Origin: Anaerolineae bacterium
GTDB lineage: Bacteria > Chloroflexota > Anaerolineae > DUEN01
Direction: 5' to 3'
Assembly: GCA_025060615.1 (NCBI GenBank)
Contig: JANXBS010000012.1
Coordinates: forward strand, 62,001 to 126,000
Length of the DNA stretch: 64,000 nt
In this document: positions 1 through 9,662 of the stretch, piece after piece
Numbering within the stretch: the stretch's first letter is position 1
Layout of the letters: every line of letters starts with the position of its first letter
Made by a program: the position numbers and the translations under genes
The notes under the pieces: model-generated
What the model was told of the DNA's origin: nothing
The model's database searches: none
What the model saw: only the letters and a program-made list of their open reading frames with translations

Positions 1-232
1 CGATCTTCGAAGCGGCAGAAGAGCTTATGAGGGATAACGAATATGTGAAATTGTCTCCGCCCAGGTCTTAAGCCTAGCGCGAGGAAGCGGTTGTTCTGCC
101 TACGATTGCGAATTCGTTGCGCTGGCACAGGACTTGAACGCGCCACTGGTAACGGTAGATCACGCGCTCTTGAGCCGATTTCCCGAGGTTGCCATCTCTC
201 CAGAAGCCTTTACGGCTGCATCTGTATCATAG
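1..232 (+). pseudogene. PIN-domain (VapC-type) toxin remnant, frameshifted, 5' end outside window
   Basis: Bases 3-56 read in one frame as IFEAAEELMRDNEYVKLS, which then hits a stop at 69-71. From about base 50 a second frame (shifted -1 or +2) reads through SAYDCEFVALAQDL, LVTVDHALLSRFPEVAISPEAF and stops at TAG 230-232. The two pieces joined match the C-terminal half of PIN-domain ribonucleases of VapC toxin-antitoxin modules; the conserved D of SAYD and the late D of TVDHA would be metal-binding acids. The frame change near 50-60 implies an inactive gene or a sequence error. The antitoxin partner would lie to the left. A terminator follows directly. The family call is from recognised motifs, without a search. 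Confidence 0.7.
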
Positions 233-253
233 TCATGGTCTATCTGGCGCTTA

Positions 254-288
254 GGGGTGCGGGAGTTTTGCCTCCCGCACCCCTTTTT
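254..288 (+). terminator. Rho-independent terminator after the PIN-domain remnant
   Basis: A perfect 12-bp stem (GGGGTGCGGGAG at 254-265, CTCCCGCACCCC at 272-283) with a 6-nt loop is followed by TTTTT on the plus strand. The T tract is on the plus side, so it ends the PIN-domain transcript. The stem may also stop minus-strand transcripts of the alpha-2-macroglobulin gene, which ends 6 bp away. Confidence 0.85.
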
Positions 289-293
289 GCCTC

Positions 294-3200
294 TTACTCA
301 ACGATCACCCAGTCGCTGGCGCTGCGGCCGAACGTCTCCGGTGCATACATTTCCTCGGCCTTAGCCGGCGGCACGATGAACCGGCCAGGCGTGGTCGCCC
401 GCGCCACGTAGGTGTAGCTATACACCCCTTCCCACAACAGCGAAGTGAACGCCTCCGCCCGTTCATCGCGCAGGTTCTGATGCTCGTACCACGGCCACCA
501 CCACGCCCACCAGGGATAGGCTTCGCTTCCGCCCCTATCCTGTGGAAGGCGTCCCGTCACCGCCAGTGCTGGGTTAAGCGCTTCGAAGCCAGCCGGCAGT
601 GGGTCCACCAGCGCCACGTGATACCGCCGTGCTGAAGCCACCATCGTCAGCCGTACTCGCACGCGCGCCCCCGCTTTGACGTGCCATACCCCCTCGGCAT
701 CGCGACGCACATCGTCCGGGTTGTCCACCGCCTCGTAGACGCGCTCGACGGTAAAGCCGTGATCCACCGGCTCCAACCATAGGTTTGTCGGCGCGTAGCT
801 CAGCCCCAGCCGATAGTAGAGCCGCCCAGCTCCCTCCTTGGCCAGGACCAGCCTCTGCAGGCCTGAACCCGTCAGATACGACATGGGCACCTGGATCTGG
901 CGATACTCGGTAGTGCGGCCTCGGAACGCCGACTCGCCTGCGTACCGATCGCCCAGCCACACGCGAGCCACAAAGTCCGGCGTGGTCGCCTCGTAGGTAT
1001 TAAAGTAGCGATGCAACGCCAGCAGGATGAAGACGTTCTCCTGAGTGTTAGTCCAACGTCCTCGCGTGCGATGGGCCAATAGTCCTCGCACTAACTTAGG
1101 GATAAGGTCACTTTGAGGTTGATCTACGAGCAGCGCCTCCAGGATCACCCCGTCGGCTCGCCGATCTGAATGGAGCAGGACATACCCTTGATCACGGTAA
1201 TTAGTGACGAAATGCGCGGCACCGGCCGTCTCCACTACCCGGTTGTTGAGGTAACGGCGAATAACGTTGATTTCCGTAGCGGAGTTCGGATCGCCGCTAA
1301 GCACATACAACAGCCAGCCTACTGCCTCCGGCGACAGCTTCTCCAGCCCCGCGCTCCGGATGAGCTGACGCGCCTTGGCCATATCGGGATCGCCCATTTG
1401 CTTACGCACGTAGAGGCTATAGGCGATCAGCGCATTCCGCTCATCCTGGCCATACCAGGACGGGAAACGATCCTCGATAGTGCGCAGATACTGCGCCACC
1501 CGGGTCACCATCTCTTCTGGCACCCGGTAGTCCTGATCCCGAGCCCGCTGCAGGGCATGGGCCACGTGGATGGTAACATACGGCCACGACTCATCGCCCC
1601 GCTTCCAGAGTGGGAAGCCACCATCCTCATTCTGCATCCCACGTAGCCGCTCAATATCCCGCTCCACCGCCGCCTGGATTTCCCTAGCCGGCGGTAATCC
1701 CTCTGCCTGGAAGGCCGTGAGCACATCCCGTAGTGCGGCCACGGCTAGGATGCGCGAGGCGAGCTGCTCGGCGCATTCGAAGGGGTATGAGACCAAGTAG
1801 AGCATGGCATCGGTGAGCTCCTGGAGCGCCGTAGAGGAGGTGGTGATCTCCAGACCACCGAACTGGGTGAAGACCTCTGTGGGAACGATCACCGGCTGGA
1901 TGATAGCTCCCTCGTCAAGAGTGCCATAAGTGGCGAAGGCCTCCGTAGTGGCCGGCGTCCACACGGGCAGCGAGAACTCGACTGCGTCTGCCCATGAGCC
2001 CGTCGCGGGGAGATCGCCCCTGTTGGCCACTGCGGCCACCTGGAAGCGAGCTCGGCCAGGACGCATTGTAGCGGCCGGGAATCGTACCTCCACTCGATCA
2101 TTAGCCGGGACGGCCACCCGATACCCTGCATGAGCGGTCAGCTCTGCGTTACTAGCTCGCATAGCCACATCCACCCACATCAGCTCGTCCGTCTGGTTTT
2201 GCACCACCACAGGCAGCTCAAAGCGATCGCCGAAGTTGAGGAAGCGCGGTGGCGATGGGCGTACCATCAACGGCAGGCGGGCAGTGATGGACGACTCGGC
2301 CTTGCCGAATCGCTTCCCGCTCGGGTCTACAGCTACAGCCATCACACGGTAGCGGGTCAGATTGTCGGGCAGCTTGACCGCGACCTGGGCGTGTCCTTCG
2401 GCGTCGGTGGTCAAGGCCGGTGCGAAGACCGCAAGCGCTTCGAAATCGAGTCGCACGCGGATGGGTTGAGGACCTGCGCCTGGAGGCGCCATAGGCGTTG
2501 GCATTGCCGCGGCAGGCGCAAACAGGCGCATGCCTTCTGCCTGCGGTTCTTCTATCCCTCCGCCTCCCATCGCCAACAATTGGTCAGGGCTGACCAGCAA
2601 GAGGTTGTGACGCAGGTGGTAATCGCTCACATCGGGCGAGCGCTGACTATAAAAGACGGCCAAGGGATCGGGCAATTGATAATTGGTCAAGGCTAGGACA
2701 GCCTCGTCCACTACGACAACGGCCACCTCGCCGCCCTCTACAGGCTCTCCGTTAGCATCGCGCAGACGGATGTCTACCACGGTCTCACTGCCCGGCTCCA
2801 GCTTGGTCTCTCGCGGCGTTGCCTCAAGGGCCAAGGCACGTTGCATAGGTGGCACCGATAGGTTGAGACTACCCGTGGCAAAGGCGGGACGTTGGGGCAG
2901 CCGTTCATCCACCCTGTCTGCTTCGTCCACTCGCGGCGCTGCACCTACCAAGTCCACTTGCACGGTCAGGTTAGGGATGTAACGTTCTTCGATCGGCACG
3001 CGAATCGTGTACGAGGGCCCATCCATGGTGAACCGCTCGCTGGAGACCAGGCCAGAGCGACGCAGGGTGAGGAGACCCTCGGCTGGATAGAAGGGGGCCT
3101 GTACCAGGATCTCCGCCGTATCGCCGGGTTGGTACGTCTGGCGATCCGGGATCAGGATAACCTTCCCCTGCTCGATCTGGCGGGACGGGGGCATCTTGTC

Positions 3201-6200
3201 ACCGCTTACCCAGCGAGTGATCTCTGTCTGATTCTTGCGATCCTGGTCGTCCACGATCGTCGCCGTGATCCGGTATGTGCCGCCTTCAGGGGTTTTGAAG
3301 GTGCAGCGGACCGGCTCTACAGCCGATAGCACGTTGCAGGTTTGAACGTCCACTTCCTCCTGCTGCCACTGGCCGTTTTTGTAAACCCAATCGAGCCGCA
3401 CGGCTCGCATGGCGATGTTGCGCTCCGGGATCGGCTTGCCATCCAGGTCTACGACGATAGCCTCGATCTCCAACGGTTGGCCCAGCTCAACGAAAGTGCG
3501 TGGGCTGCGCAGGCCCACATACAGCTCGGCTGGATGTACCAGCAGGTTGGTCGCCGCAGTCCAAGCTTGGCGGTTGACGTCTATCACCGTGGCTTCTGCA
3601 TAAACGTTCGTCGGCAGAGGCGGGTCTACCGCATCGAAGTCAATACGCAGCCGGTGTATGCCCTTGGCGTCAGTGCGGCCGGAATACGAAACGCCTTGAG
3701 CGGACACCCCACTCAGCCCATACGGCCCTTCGATGGCCACAACGGGAGCATTCCACGCCATCTCCCACCAGGGGATCCAGCGGCCGAAGGCGAAGTCATC
3801 CCAGTTGGGCGGCCGATAATGGCCAGGAGATGAGGTCACCTGCCAGGCCACCTCAGCGTTGGGAAGACCGCCGCCGGCGTAGTATTTCGCCTCCACTGAG
3901 ATGATGGCATAGCTCCCGACGAAGTGAGGGCCTTCGCTGACGCTGGCGGAGACCTCGAATTCCGGCCTGCGGAACTCCTGCACTTGGAACGAGTGGGTAT
4001 ACGCGCGGCCATGAAGCTCGCCTGCGCCCTCAGCGGTGAGGTGGAGCCAGGCATAGCCCAGATTCATGGCCTCTGGGAGCTGGAACGCCAGATCAAAGCC
4101 CCCCAGTAGGTTGACCTGCAGCGTGCCGTTGGCGATCTCGTTGCCTTGGGAGTCCGTTGCCCGATAGTGCACGCGAGAAACAGCATCCCGCGCTAGCTCG
4201 ATGTCGCCATCAGGTCCGCCGCCCATACGCCGGATCCATCCTTTCACGTGGACCGCCTCGCCGGGGCGGTACATCTGGCGATCATCGAAGACGTACCACT
4301 GCAGCCCATCTAGCGGCGGCCGGCGTTGCCAGCCTCCGCCCCCCCACCAGTACGTGTTCTCCGGCAGAATCGCCACATCTGCGCCATGATGGGCCACCAG
4401 GATGCCGGTGCCCCGGGCCGGCAGGGGAAGAGTAGCCATGCCGCTCTCGTCGGTGAGCGCCGTAGGGCCTTCAGGCAGCAGGCTAAGCTTAACCCCAACT
4501 AGTGGCCTCCCGTCTCGCAAGTCCGTCGCCCAGGTGAGCATCTCTTCGGCGTCTACAAAGGCGTCCAGGCCGATGCGAGTGACCTGGACCCAAGCGTTCA
4601 CCACAGGCTGGGGGCGCTGTAGCAGGAACCGGAAGAGGGTAGCGAACAGGCCTGGCTGAGGCTTGACCACGACGACAAACTGGCCGAAGCCGTTCTCGAG
4701 CAGGGGGCTGAGGTCAATGGACGTCTCCGCCAGCTCGTCCGGCTGGGCCTTCACTGGGATTGTCTGGGAGAGCACCAGTCGGCCCGGTGGGGTAGACGGC
4801 GTATCGGTTCGGTAGGACCCCTGCAGATAAGTTTGAAACGCCGGCCAGTCTTCCGGCTGCACCGCATACACCTGCACGTTTAATTGCCCATAGTTGACGG
4901 TGAACACCGAGTAGGTCGGCTTGCCATAGGGATCGAGTACAACGAAATTGCCGCCGGGCGCTGTGATCATCTCCGGGGCGGAGCCGACGGTGAAAGTCAC
5001 TGTCTGATCCTGGCCCAGGGTTTGGCCGAACTGATCAGTGATGGCCGCGCTGAGGGTGACCTGATACGTGGTGCGTCCCCTGGTGCGCCCCTGGAAGGTC
5101 AGCATGTCACCGATGGCCTGGATCCTCAAGCCGGGCACAGCGGGCTCCACCTGGACCATCGAGGTGTCGAATTTCGCCTCGTCGAGCGGGTTGGTGAAGC
5201 GAATGTACCATAGCGAGAAGGGAGGACATTCGTCGCCCCAGGCGCAGCGGTGCTCGGCCACTCGCAGCGGCCCATAGGTACGGAAAGAGAAGCTTTGGGC
5301 CTCCTCCGTGCGCAACGGCCCCTCCATAGAGGGGGTACCGGGGCCGATGGTGACTGTGACTTCCGTGTCAGCAGGGAACAGTTCGGTCGCACGGAAGGCC
5401 AGCCATCGCCCTTCGCCGGCGTCCTTGGCCATCCGGCGGACGGTGGGGTCGGCTTCGATCTCCTCGGGCTGAGCGAGCCGTAATGGGAATCGCTGAGCGC
5501 CAGCAGTGACCTGGATGGTCGGCAGGACCGTATCAGGGTCAACGCGTTGGTCGAAGGCCACGAAGAGGAGCACATCACGGCGGTGTGGCCCGCCGGTGGG
5601 ATACGAGGCCTGCACCTGCGGAGGCGGCGTCGTAAAGCTCCATCGGACCGCCCTTTCCAGCTTGCCGCCAATGGCTGAGGTAGTGCCGGCGGGGATTTCT
5701 ACAGTGTAGTGGGTGGCCATCGGGAAGCGGCCTTCTGGCTCGAAGAAGAGCGTCTGCGTCCCCACCCAACGCCAGGCGCCGGCCGGCTGCGGGCTAAGCC
5801 GGACGGGCACCTCCTGGCCTGTCAGGTCCTCATGGGCGGTCAGGGCGACCATCGGCTGAGAGAAGGTAACACTGAGGTAGGGAGCCAGGGGCACATCGCC
5901 CTCCGGCTGATAGCGCAACACCTCCAGCGAATCCCCGATAGGCTGCTCAGGCGCAATAGGCGCAGCCTGGGGTGGAAAGGGCTCTTCGATGGTCTTGCCA
6001 GCACGCGGGGGTGGCAGGGGCTTTTCGGGCAGGGCGAACTCCCGCGCTTCCTCAGGGGGCAAGGGAGGCAGGCGGTCTAAAATCGCCTGGACGGTGCTTT
6101 CGGGCAAGGGAGTAGGCGTGACCAGCGGAGGCAATGCAGGGGATGGCTGCTCAGCCCCCTCACTCAAGCGAAACTGCAGACCGGTAGGAGTGCCCTCGTG

Positions 6201-6296
6201 AAGGACAGGGCCGATGCTACCACCGATGCTCTGCGAGCGGCCAAAGACCACTAGCAGGGTGAACAGGGCGATCCCCAAGAGATGAAGGCGTTTCAT
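294..6296 (-). CDS. Alpha-2-macroglobulin family protein (2000 aa)
   Basis: Large secreted or periplasm-facing protease-trap-like protein. The chosen start (6296) gives a signal peptide MKRLHLLGIALFTLLVVFG and is preceded by GGAGG 9 nt upstream; the open frame extends 64 codons further but without these signals. No lipobox cysteine is seen, unlike the anchored E. coli homologue. A Pro-rich stretch (about residues 60-150) precedes repeated macroglobulin beta domains. The thioester motif CAEQ is present (C1508-Q1511, context YPFECAEQ), so the covalent trapping chemistry is probably intact; the alpha/alpha helical thioester domain follows (DEDGGFPLWK-like repeats). Family members usually pair with penicillin-binding protein 1C, which is not in this window. 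The 2000-aa length is at the long end of the bacterial family. A role in capturing foreign proteases is inferred from the family. Confidence 0.93.
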   Translation of the reverse strand: MKRLHLLGIALFTLLVVFGRSQSIGGSIGPVLHEGTPTGLQFRLSEGAEQPSPALPPLVTPTPLPESTVQAILDRLPPLPPEEAREFALPEKPLPPPRAGKTIEEPFPPQAAPIAPEQPIGDSLEVLRYQPEGDVPLAPYLSVTFSQPMVALTAHEDLTGQEVPVRLSPQPAGAWRWVGTQTLFFEPEGRFPMATHYTVEIPAGTTSAIGGKLERAVRWSFTTPPPQVQASYPTGGPHRRDVLLFVAFDQRVDPDTVLPTIQVTAGAQRFPLRLAQPEEIEADPTVRRMAKDAGEGRWLAFRATELFPADTEVTVTIGPGTPSMEGPLRTEEAQSFSFRTYGPLRVAEHRCAWGDECPPFSLWYIRFTNPLDEAKFDTSMVQVEPAVPGLRIQAIGDMLTFQGRTRGRTTYQVTLSAAITDQFGQTLGQDQTVTFTVGSAPEMITAPGGNFVVLDPYGKPTYSVFTVNYGQLNVQVYAVQPEDWPAFQTYLQGSYRTDTPSTPPGRLVLSQTIPVKAQPDELAETSIDLSPLLENGFGQFVVVVKPQPGLFATLFRFLLQRPQPVVNAWVQVTRIGLDAFVDAEEMLTWATDLRDGRPLVGVKLSLLPEGPTALTDESGMATLPLPARGTGILVAHHGADVAILPENTYWWGGGGWQRRPPLDGLQWYVFDDRQMYRPGEAVHVKGWIRRMGGGPDGDIELARDAVSRVHYRATDSQGNEIANGTLQVNLLGGFDLAFQLPEAMNLGYAWLHLTAEGAGELHGRAYTHSFQVQEFRRPEFEVSASVSEGPHFVGSYAIISVEAKYYAGGGLPNAEVAWQVTSSPGHYRPPNWDDFAFGRWIPWWEMAWNAPVVAIEGPYGLSGVSAQGVSYSGRTDAKGIHRLRIDFDAVDPPLPTNVYAEATVIDVNRQAWTAATNLLVHPAELYVGLRSPRTFVELGQPLEIEAIVVDLDGKPIPERNIAMRAVRLDWVYKNGQWQQEEVDVQTCNVLSAVEPVRCTFKTPEGGTYRITATIVDDQDRKNQTEITRWVSGDKMPPSRQIEQGKVILIPDRQTYQPGDTAEILVQAPFYPAEGLLTLRRSGLVSSERFTMDGPSYTIRVPIEERYIPNLTVQVDLVGAAPRVDEADRVDERLPQRPAFATGSLNLSVPPMQRALALEATPRETKLEPGSETVVDIRLRDANGEPVEGGEVAVVVVDEAVLALTNYQLPDPLAVFYSQRSPDVSDYHLRHNLLLVSPDQLLAMGGGGIEEPQAEGMRLFAPAAAMPTPMAPPGAGPQPIRVRLDFEALAVFAPALTTDAEGHAQVAVKLPDNLTRYRVMAVAVDPSGKRFGKAESSITARLPLMVRPSPPRFLNFGDRFELPVVVQNQTDELMWVDVAMRASNAELTAHAGYRVAVPANDRVEVRFPAATMRPGRARFQVAAVANRGDLPATGSWADAVEFSLPVWTPATTEAFATYGTLDEGAIIQPVIVPTEVFTQFGGLEITTSSTALQELTDAMLYLVSYPFECAEQLASRILAVAALRDVLTAFQAEGLPPAREIQAAVERDIERLRGMQNEDGGFPLWKRGDESWPYVTIHVAHALQRARDQDYRVPEEMVTRVAQYLRTIEDRFPSWYGQDERNALIAYSLYVRKQMGDPDMAKARQLIRSAGLEKLSPEAVGWLLYVLSGDPNSATEINVIRRYLNNRVVETAGAAHFVTNYRDQGYVLLHSDRRADGVILEALLVDQPQSDLIPKLVRGLLAHRTRGRWTNTQENVFILLALHRYFNTYEATTPDFVARVWLGDRYAGESAFRGRTTEYRQIQVPMSYLTGSGLQRLVLAKEGAGRLYYRLGLSYAPTNLWLEPVDHGFTVERVYEAVDNPDDVRRDAEGVWHVKAGARVRVRLTMVASARRYHVALVDPLPAGFEALNPALAVTGRLPQDRGGSEAYPWWAWWWPWYEHQNLRDERAEAFTSLLWEGVYSYTYVARATTPGRFIVPPAKAEEMYAPETFGRSASDWVIVE

Positions 6297-6448
6297 TGTC
6301 TTTCCTCCAGGGAGCATGGAGCAAGTGAGAAAAGAAGCGGCTTCGCTCGCTAGGATCGCGAAGCAAACCGGATGGGCTCTGCGAGCACACAATAGACGAG
6401 GGGTTGAAGCGATTTGTTCCAGAGGGTCTTCGGTAGCCGGCTTAGCCC

Positions 6449-7255
6449 TTACGCCAGATCGACGCTTCGCTGATGGCGTTCGGTGCACCCGTAAGCGCGG
6501 CGCACACGAGCGCGGTAGTCGTCATAACATGCCTCGAAGCGGCGCGCGGCAGCCTCGGCGCCGATAAAAAAGCTGCTGGTAAGCACAAGCGGTGGCTGTC
6601 CCAGGCGCGTCAACCGATCAGCCACGAGGCATTTAATTGCGTTAGCCACGGCCACTGCGCCGATAGTTGAGCCCGGCCCAACTGGGTCGGACAATCCCTC
6701 GATGGTAACTAGGGCATCACCGCCGGGGGTGCCGTTGTCAATTGTGACATCGGCTACGTCAGGCAGGCGTTTCCCTGAGCTATGGCGCGGCGGCGTGGCC
6801 CAACAGTGTTCCAATGAAAGCACTGCGATCACCGGCAATCCGCGCCGTTTTGCTCCCAGCGCCACTTCGACCACGACCTCGTTGACGCCGCTGTGGGAAA
6901 AGATGAGAAAGCTATCTGGCGGGGCTAGCACGAAGTTGCGCAGGATCACCTCGCCTAGCCCCTCCACGTGTTCTAGGAACATTGCCTGGCGCTGCCCGTT
7001 GGCACCTACGACGGGGTTGTGATAAGTCAACGACAGCTCGACGATGGGATGGAAACCAGGGAAGCTACCGTGGCGCGGGAAGATCTCCTCGACCGGGATG
7101 CGCGAGTGACCCGTCCCGAAGAGGTGAACCAGTCCGCCTTGGGCGATGGTGTTGGCGCAGATGTCGGCTGCGCGCTCCAACGCGTCGAGCTGGGTAGTGC
7201 GAATGCGATCTAAGATGGCTTGGGCCGCGTCGAGGTACGCCAGGGCAGGATGCAT
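6449..7255 (-). CDS. SIS-domain sugar isomerase-like protein
   Basis: 268-aa protein with a sugar isomerase (SIS) fold: FGTGHSR near the N terminus is the phosphosugar-binding loop, and ILIFSHSGVNEVVVE (about residues 140-155) is the second nucleotide/sugar contact typical of the UPF0309 group. It probably binds or isomerises an amino-sugar or sugar phosphate; the substrate cannot be read from the sequence. Start at 7255 (MHPALAYLD) has AAGGAGA 8 nt upstream; an in-frame upstream extension lacks a ribosome site. It lies 95 nt downstream of a Gfo/Idh/MocA oxidoreductase on the same strand, so both probably act on the same sugar route. Confidence 0.85.
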   Translation of the reverse strand: MHPALAYLDAAQAILDRIRTTQLDALERAADICANTIAQGGLVHLFGTGHSRIPVEEIFPRHGSFPGFHPIVELSLTYHNPVVGANGQRQAMFLEHVEGLGEVILRNFVLAPPDSFLIFSHSGVNEVVVEVALGAKRRGLPVIAVLSLEHCWATPPRHSSGKRLPDVADVTIDNGTPGGDALVTIEGLSDPVGPGSTIGAVAVANAIKCLVADRLTRLGQPPLVLTSSFFIGAEAAARRFEACYDDYRARVRRAYGCTERHQRSVDLA

Positions 7256-7350
7256 GGCCGATCTCCTTCTCTGTGAGGTGCCTCGCGAAGCCACCCTTCG
7301 GCGCGTCGAGGGAAATAGCTTTCACAGGGCGGGCTCCGCGCGTTCGGCGA

Positions 7351-8388
7351 TCAATATTCCACCTTTTCCCACTTTTTGGTCCGCATGGACTTGTAGGCGG
7401 CGTCGAGGATGCAGTTGACGATGTACCCGTCCTCGAAGGTCTCTCGGGGCATCTGGTTCTTGGCCACGCACTCGATGAAGTGGCGCATTTCTTCACGATA
7501 GCCGTAAATCCACGCCTCGTCCACGGGCGGGAATAGCCAGCCGGTCTCAGCCTCGGCCTTCTCGACGACGTACCCTGCCCCTGGCCGTGAGAAGACTTTA
7601 ATGGGCGTCTCACGGGTCACGTCGGTAAAGATCGTCCCCTCGGTGCCGTAGATCTCATTACGCAGGTCCAGCCCGCCGCGAGCGATCCAGCTCAGCTCCG
7701 CTTGGCCGAGCTGGCCACCTTCAAAGCGCATGAGTAGGACTGCGTTGTCTTCGGCCTCCGTCTTGTCGTGGTGGTAGAGCCGATCGCCCCAAGCGATCAC
7801 TTCTACTACGGGGTTCTCCTTGCCGATAAAATAGCGGGCTGCCTCGATGGTGTGACAGCCCATATCCAACAGCGCGCCACCGCCGGCCAGCTCCTTGTTC
7901 CAGAACCACGGCATGTGGGGGCCCGAGTGGGCTTCGCGCGAGCGGACCGTCAGCACTTTGCCGATGGCGCCGCGCTCGATGAACTCGCGCGCTTTCATGA
8001 CCGCGGGGCTGAAGACTTCAGTCTCGGCATAGCCATGCATAACTCCGGCCGCGCGCACGGCGTCTAGCATCTCCTTTGCTTCCTGCCGATTGCGCGCCAA
8101 CGGCTTGGTGAGGACCATGTTCTTACCAGCGCGGGCGCACTTGATGGCCAGCTCCTTGTGGACATAGTTGGGCACGCCCAGGATGATGAGGTCCAGGTCC
8201 CTGCGAGCGATCACGCCATCTATGTCATTGGTGAACTCCGGGATGTTCCACTTCTCGGCGAAGCGACGAGCGTTCTCGACATTGGGTGAGGCTACGACGG
8301 GGATCTCCCAGTTAGCCACGTCGCGCAGGCCAAGCATGTAAAAGTTGGACACGAATCCACTGCCGATTAACCCGATGCGAACTGTCAT
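7351..8388 (-). CDS. Gfo/Idh/MocA family oxidoreductase
   Basis: 345-aa NAD(P)-dependent sugar or cyclitol dehydrogenase type. The N-terminal Rossmann domain starts IGLIGSGFVS, and the catalytic Lys sits in TKP (about residue 95) where most members have EKP. The C-terminal alpha/beta domain carries GGGALLDMGCHTIEAARYF, typical of the family. Start 8388 has a GGAGG ribosome site 10 nt upstream, in CAGGAGGGAAAGCC. Upstream is an aminotransferase (43-nt gap), downstream an SIS isomerase, suggesting one catabolic unit. Substrate unknown. Confidence 0.9.
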   Translation of the reverse strand: MTVRIGLIGSGFVSNFYMLGLRDVANWEIPVVASPNVENARRFAEKWNIPEFTNDIDGVIARRDLDLIILGVPNYVHKELAIKCARAGKNMVLTKPLARNRQEAKEMLDAVRAAGVMHGYAETEVFSPAVMKAREFIERGAIGKVLTVRSREAHSGPHMPWFWNKELAGGGALLDMGCHTIEAARYFIGKENPVVEVIAWGDRLYHHDKTEAEDNAVLLMRFEGGQLGQAELSWIARGGLDLRNEIYGTEGTIFTDVTRETPIKVFSRPGAGYVVEKAEAETGWLFPPVDEAWIYGYREEMRHFIECVAKNQMPRETFEDGYIVNCILDAAYKSMRTKKWEKVEY

Positions 8389-8430
8389 GGCTTTCCCTCC
8401 TGTGTGCAAATGCCTGTTGGCACGCAATGG

Positions 8431-9558
8431 TTAGCCCAAGATGCGCTCTAGCGCGCCGAGCAACGCCACTACGTTCTCTGGCCGGCTGGAGTGGCCCATC
8501 AGGCCGATGCGCCAGATCTTGCCGCGCAGTACGCCCAACCCGCCAGCGATCTCGATGTTATACTCGTCCAACAGCCGACGGCGTACTGCGGCCTCATCCA
8601 CGCCGTCGGGCACGCGCACAGTAGTCAGGCTGGGCAACCGGTGGTCTAGAGGTACATGCAGAGTCAGCCCTAGCTCGGTTAGGCCGTCCCAAAGCATCTG
8701 TGCGTTGCGCCGGTGCCGGGCGAATCGCTCCTGTAGCCCTTCCTCCTCGATCAGCCGAAGCCCTTCTCGCAGGGCATAGTTCATGTTGATCGGAGCGGTG
8801 TGATGATAGGTGCGATCGTTGCCCCAGTACTTCTGCACCATGGTCAGGTCCAGGTACCAGTTGGCGACGCGTGTCTTACGCGCCCGGAGCACCTCTTCCG
8901 CGCGCGGGCTCACCGTGATCGGAGCCAGCCCTGGTGGGCAACTTAAGCACTTCTGTGAACCGCTATAACAGATGTCAATGCCGATCCGATCCACCTCCAC
9001 CGGCAACCCACCCAGCGAGGTGACAGCATCTACCAACAGGAGCGCGCCGTATCGGTGTGTCACTTCGGCGATCTCCTCTAGGGGCTGAAGCGCACCGGTG
9101 GATGTCTCGGCATGGACGATGGCGACCAGTTTGGCCGGATGGGCGCGCAGGGCTTCTTCCACTTGCTTGGCGCTAAAAATGGCACCCCAAGGGACATCAA
9201 TACGATGGACCTCGGCCCCATAGCGCGTCGCCATGTCCACCATACGCTCGCCGAAGTATCCATTGACGCAGATGAGGACGGGATCGCCGGGCTCGATGAA
9301 GTTACAGAGAGCGGCCTCCATACCGGCGCTGCCAGTGCCGGAGATGGGCAGCGTAAGCCGATTGGTGGTCTCAAAGACGAAGCGAAGCAGCTCCTGAATC
9401 TCGTTCATGATGGTGATAAACTCGGGATCCAGGTGGCCAATAGGCGGGGTGGCCAATGCTCGCAGCACCCGGGGATGCACCATGCTAGGTCCAGGGCCCA
9501 ACAACAGACGAGGTGACGGGTTCAGATCCGAAAAGCGCGAGGGATGATGTGTCTCCAT
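8431..9558 (-). CDS. Class V aminotransferase, alanine-glyoxylate / serine-pyruvate type
   Basis: 375-aa pyridoxal phosphate enzyme. Opening LLLGPGPSMVHPRVLRA and the early SGTGSAGMEAAL cofactor loop are hallmarks of alanine-glyoxylate (serine-glyoxylate) aminotransferases. The PLP lysine is K203 in SGSQKCLSCPPG; the preceding D of LLVDAVTSLGG contacts the ring nitrogen. It would move amino groups between serine or alanine and glyoxylate or pyruvate. Two Met codons are possible; the second (9558) is preferred because GAGAGGA lies 6 nt before it and abuts the first. Followed on the same strand by a Gfo/Idh/MocA gene. Confidence 0.9.
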   Translation of the reverse strand: METHHPSRFSDLNPSPRLLLGPGPSMVHPRVLRALATPPIGHLDPEFITIMNEIQELLRFVFETTNRLTLPISGTGSAGMEAALCNFIEPGDPVLICVNGYFGERMVDMATRYGAEVHRIDVPWGAIFSAKQVEEALRAHPAKLVAIVHAETSTGALQPLEEIAEVTHRYGALLLVDAVTSLGGLPVEVDRIGIDICYSGSQKCLSCPPGLAPITVSPRAEEVLRARKTRVANWYLDLTMVQKYWGNDRTYHHTAPINMNYALREGLRLIEEEGLQERFARHRRNAQMLWDGLTELGLTLHVPLDHRLPSLTTVRVPDGVDEAAVRRRLLDEYNIEIAGGLGVLRGKIWRIGLMGHSSRPENVVALLGALERILG

Positions 9559-9662
9559 GGGCATTCCTCTCTGTGGTAATAAGGATTCGATTAGTTAACT
9601 TTACAGCCAGAAGGAGGCACACTCTTCATTGCTGGTAATTCGCTTCTTGTCAGCAACTCTCC

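Noticed and set aside
2130-2696. 188-codon plus-strand frame inside the macroglobulin gene
   Set aside because: Antisense shadow with His/Arg-rich, non-protein-like sequence and no ribosome site.
6297-6488. N-terminal extension of the alpha-2-macroglobulin frame by 64 codons
   Set aside because: It overlaps the SIS-domain gene end, lacks a ribosome site, and would bury the signal peptide that starts at 6296.
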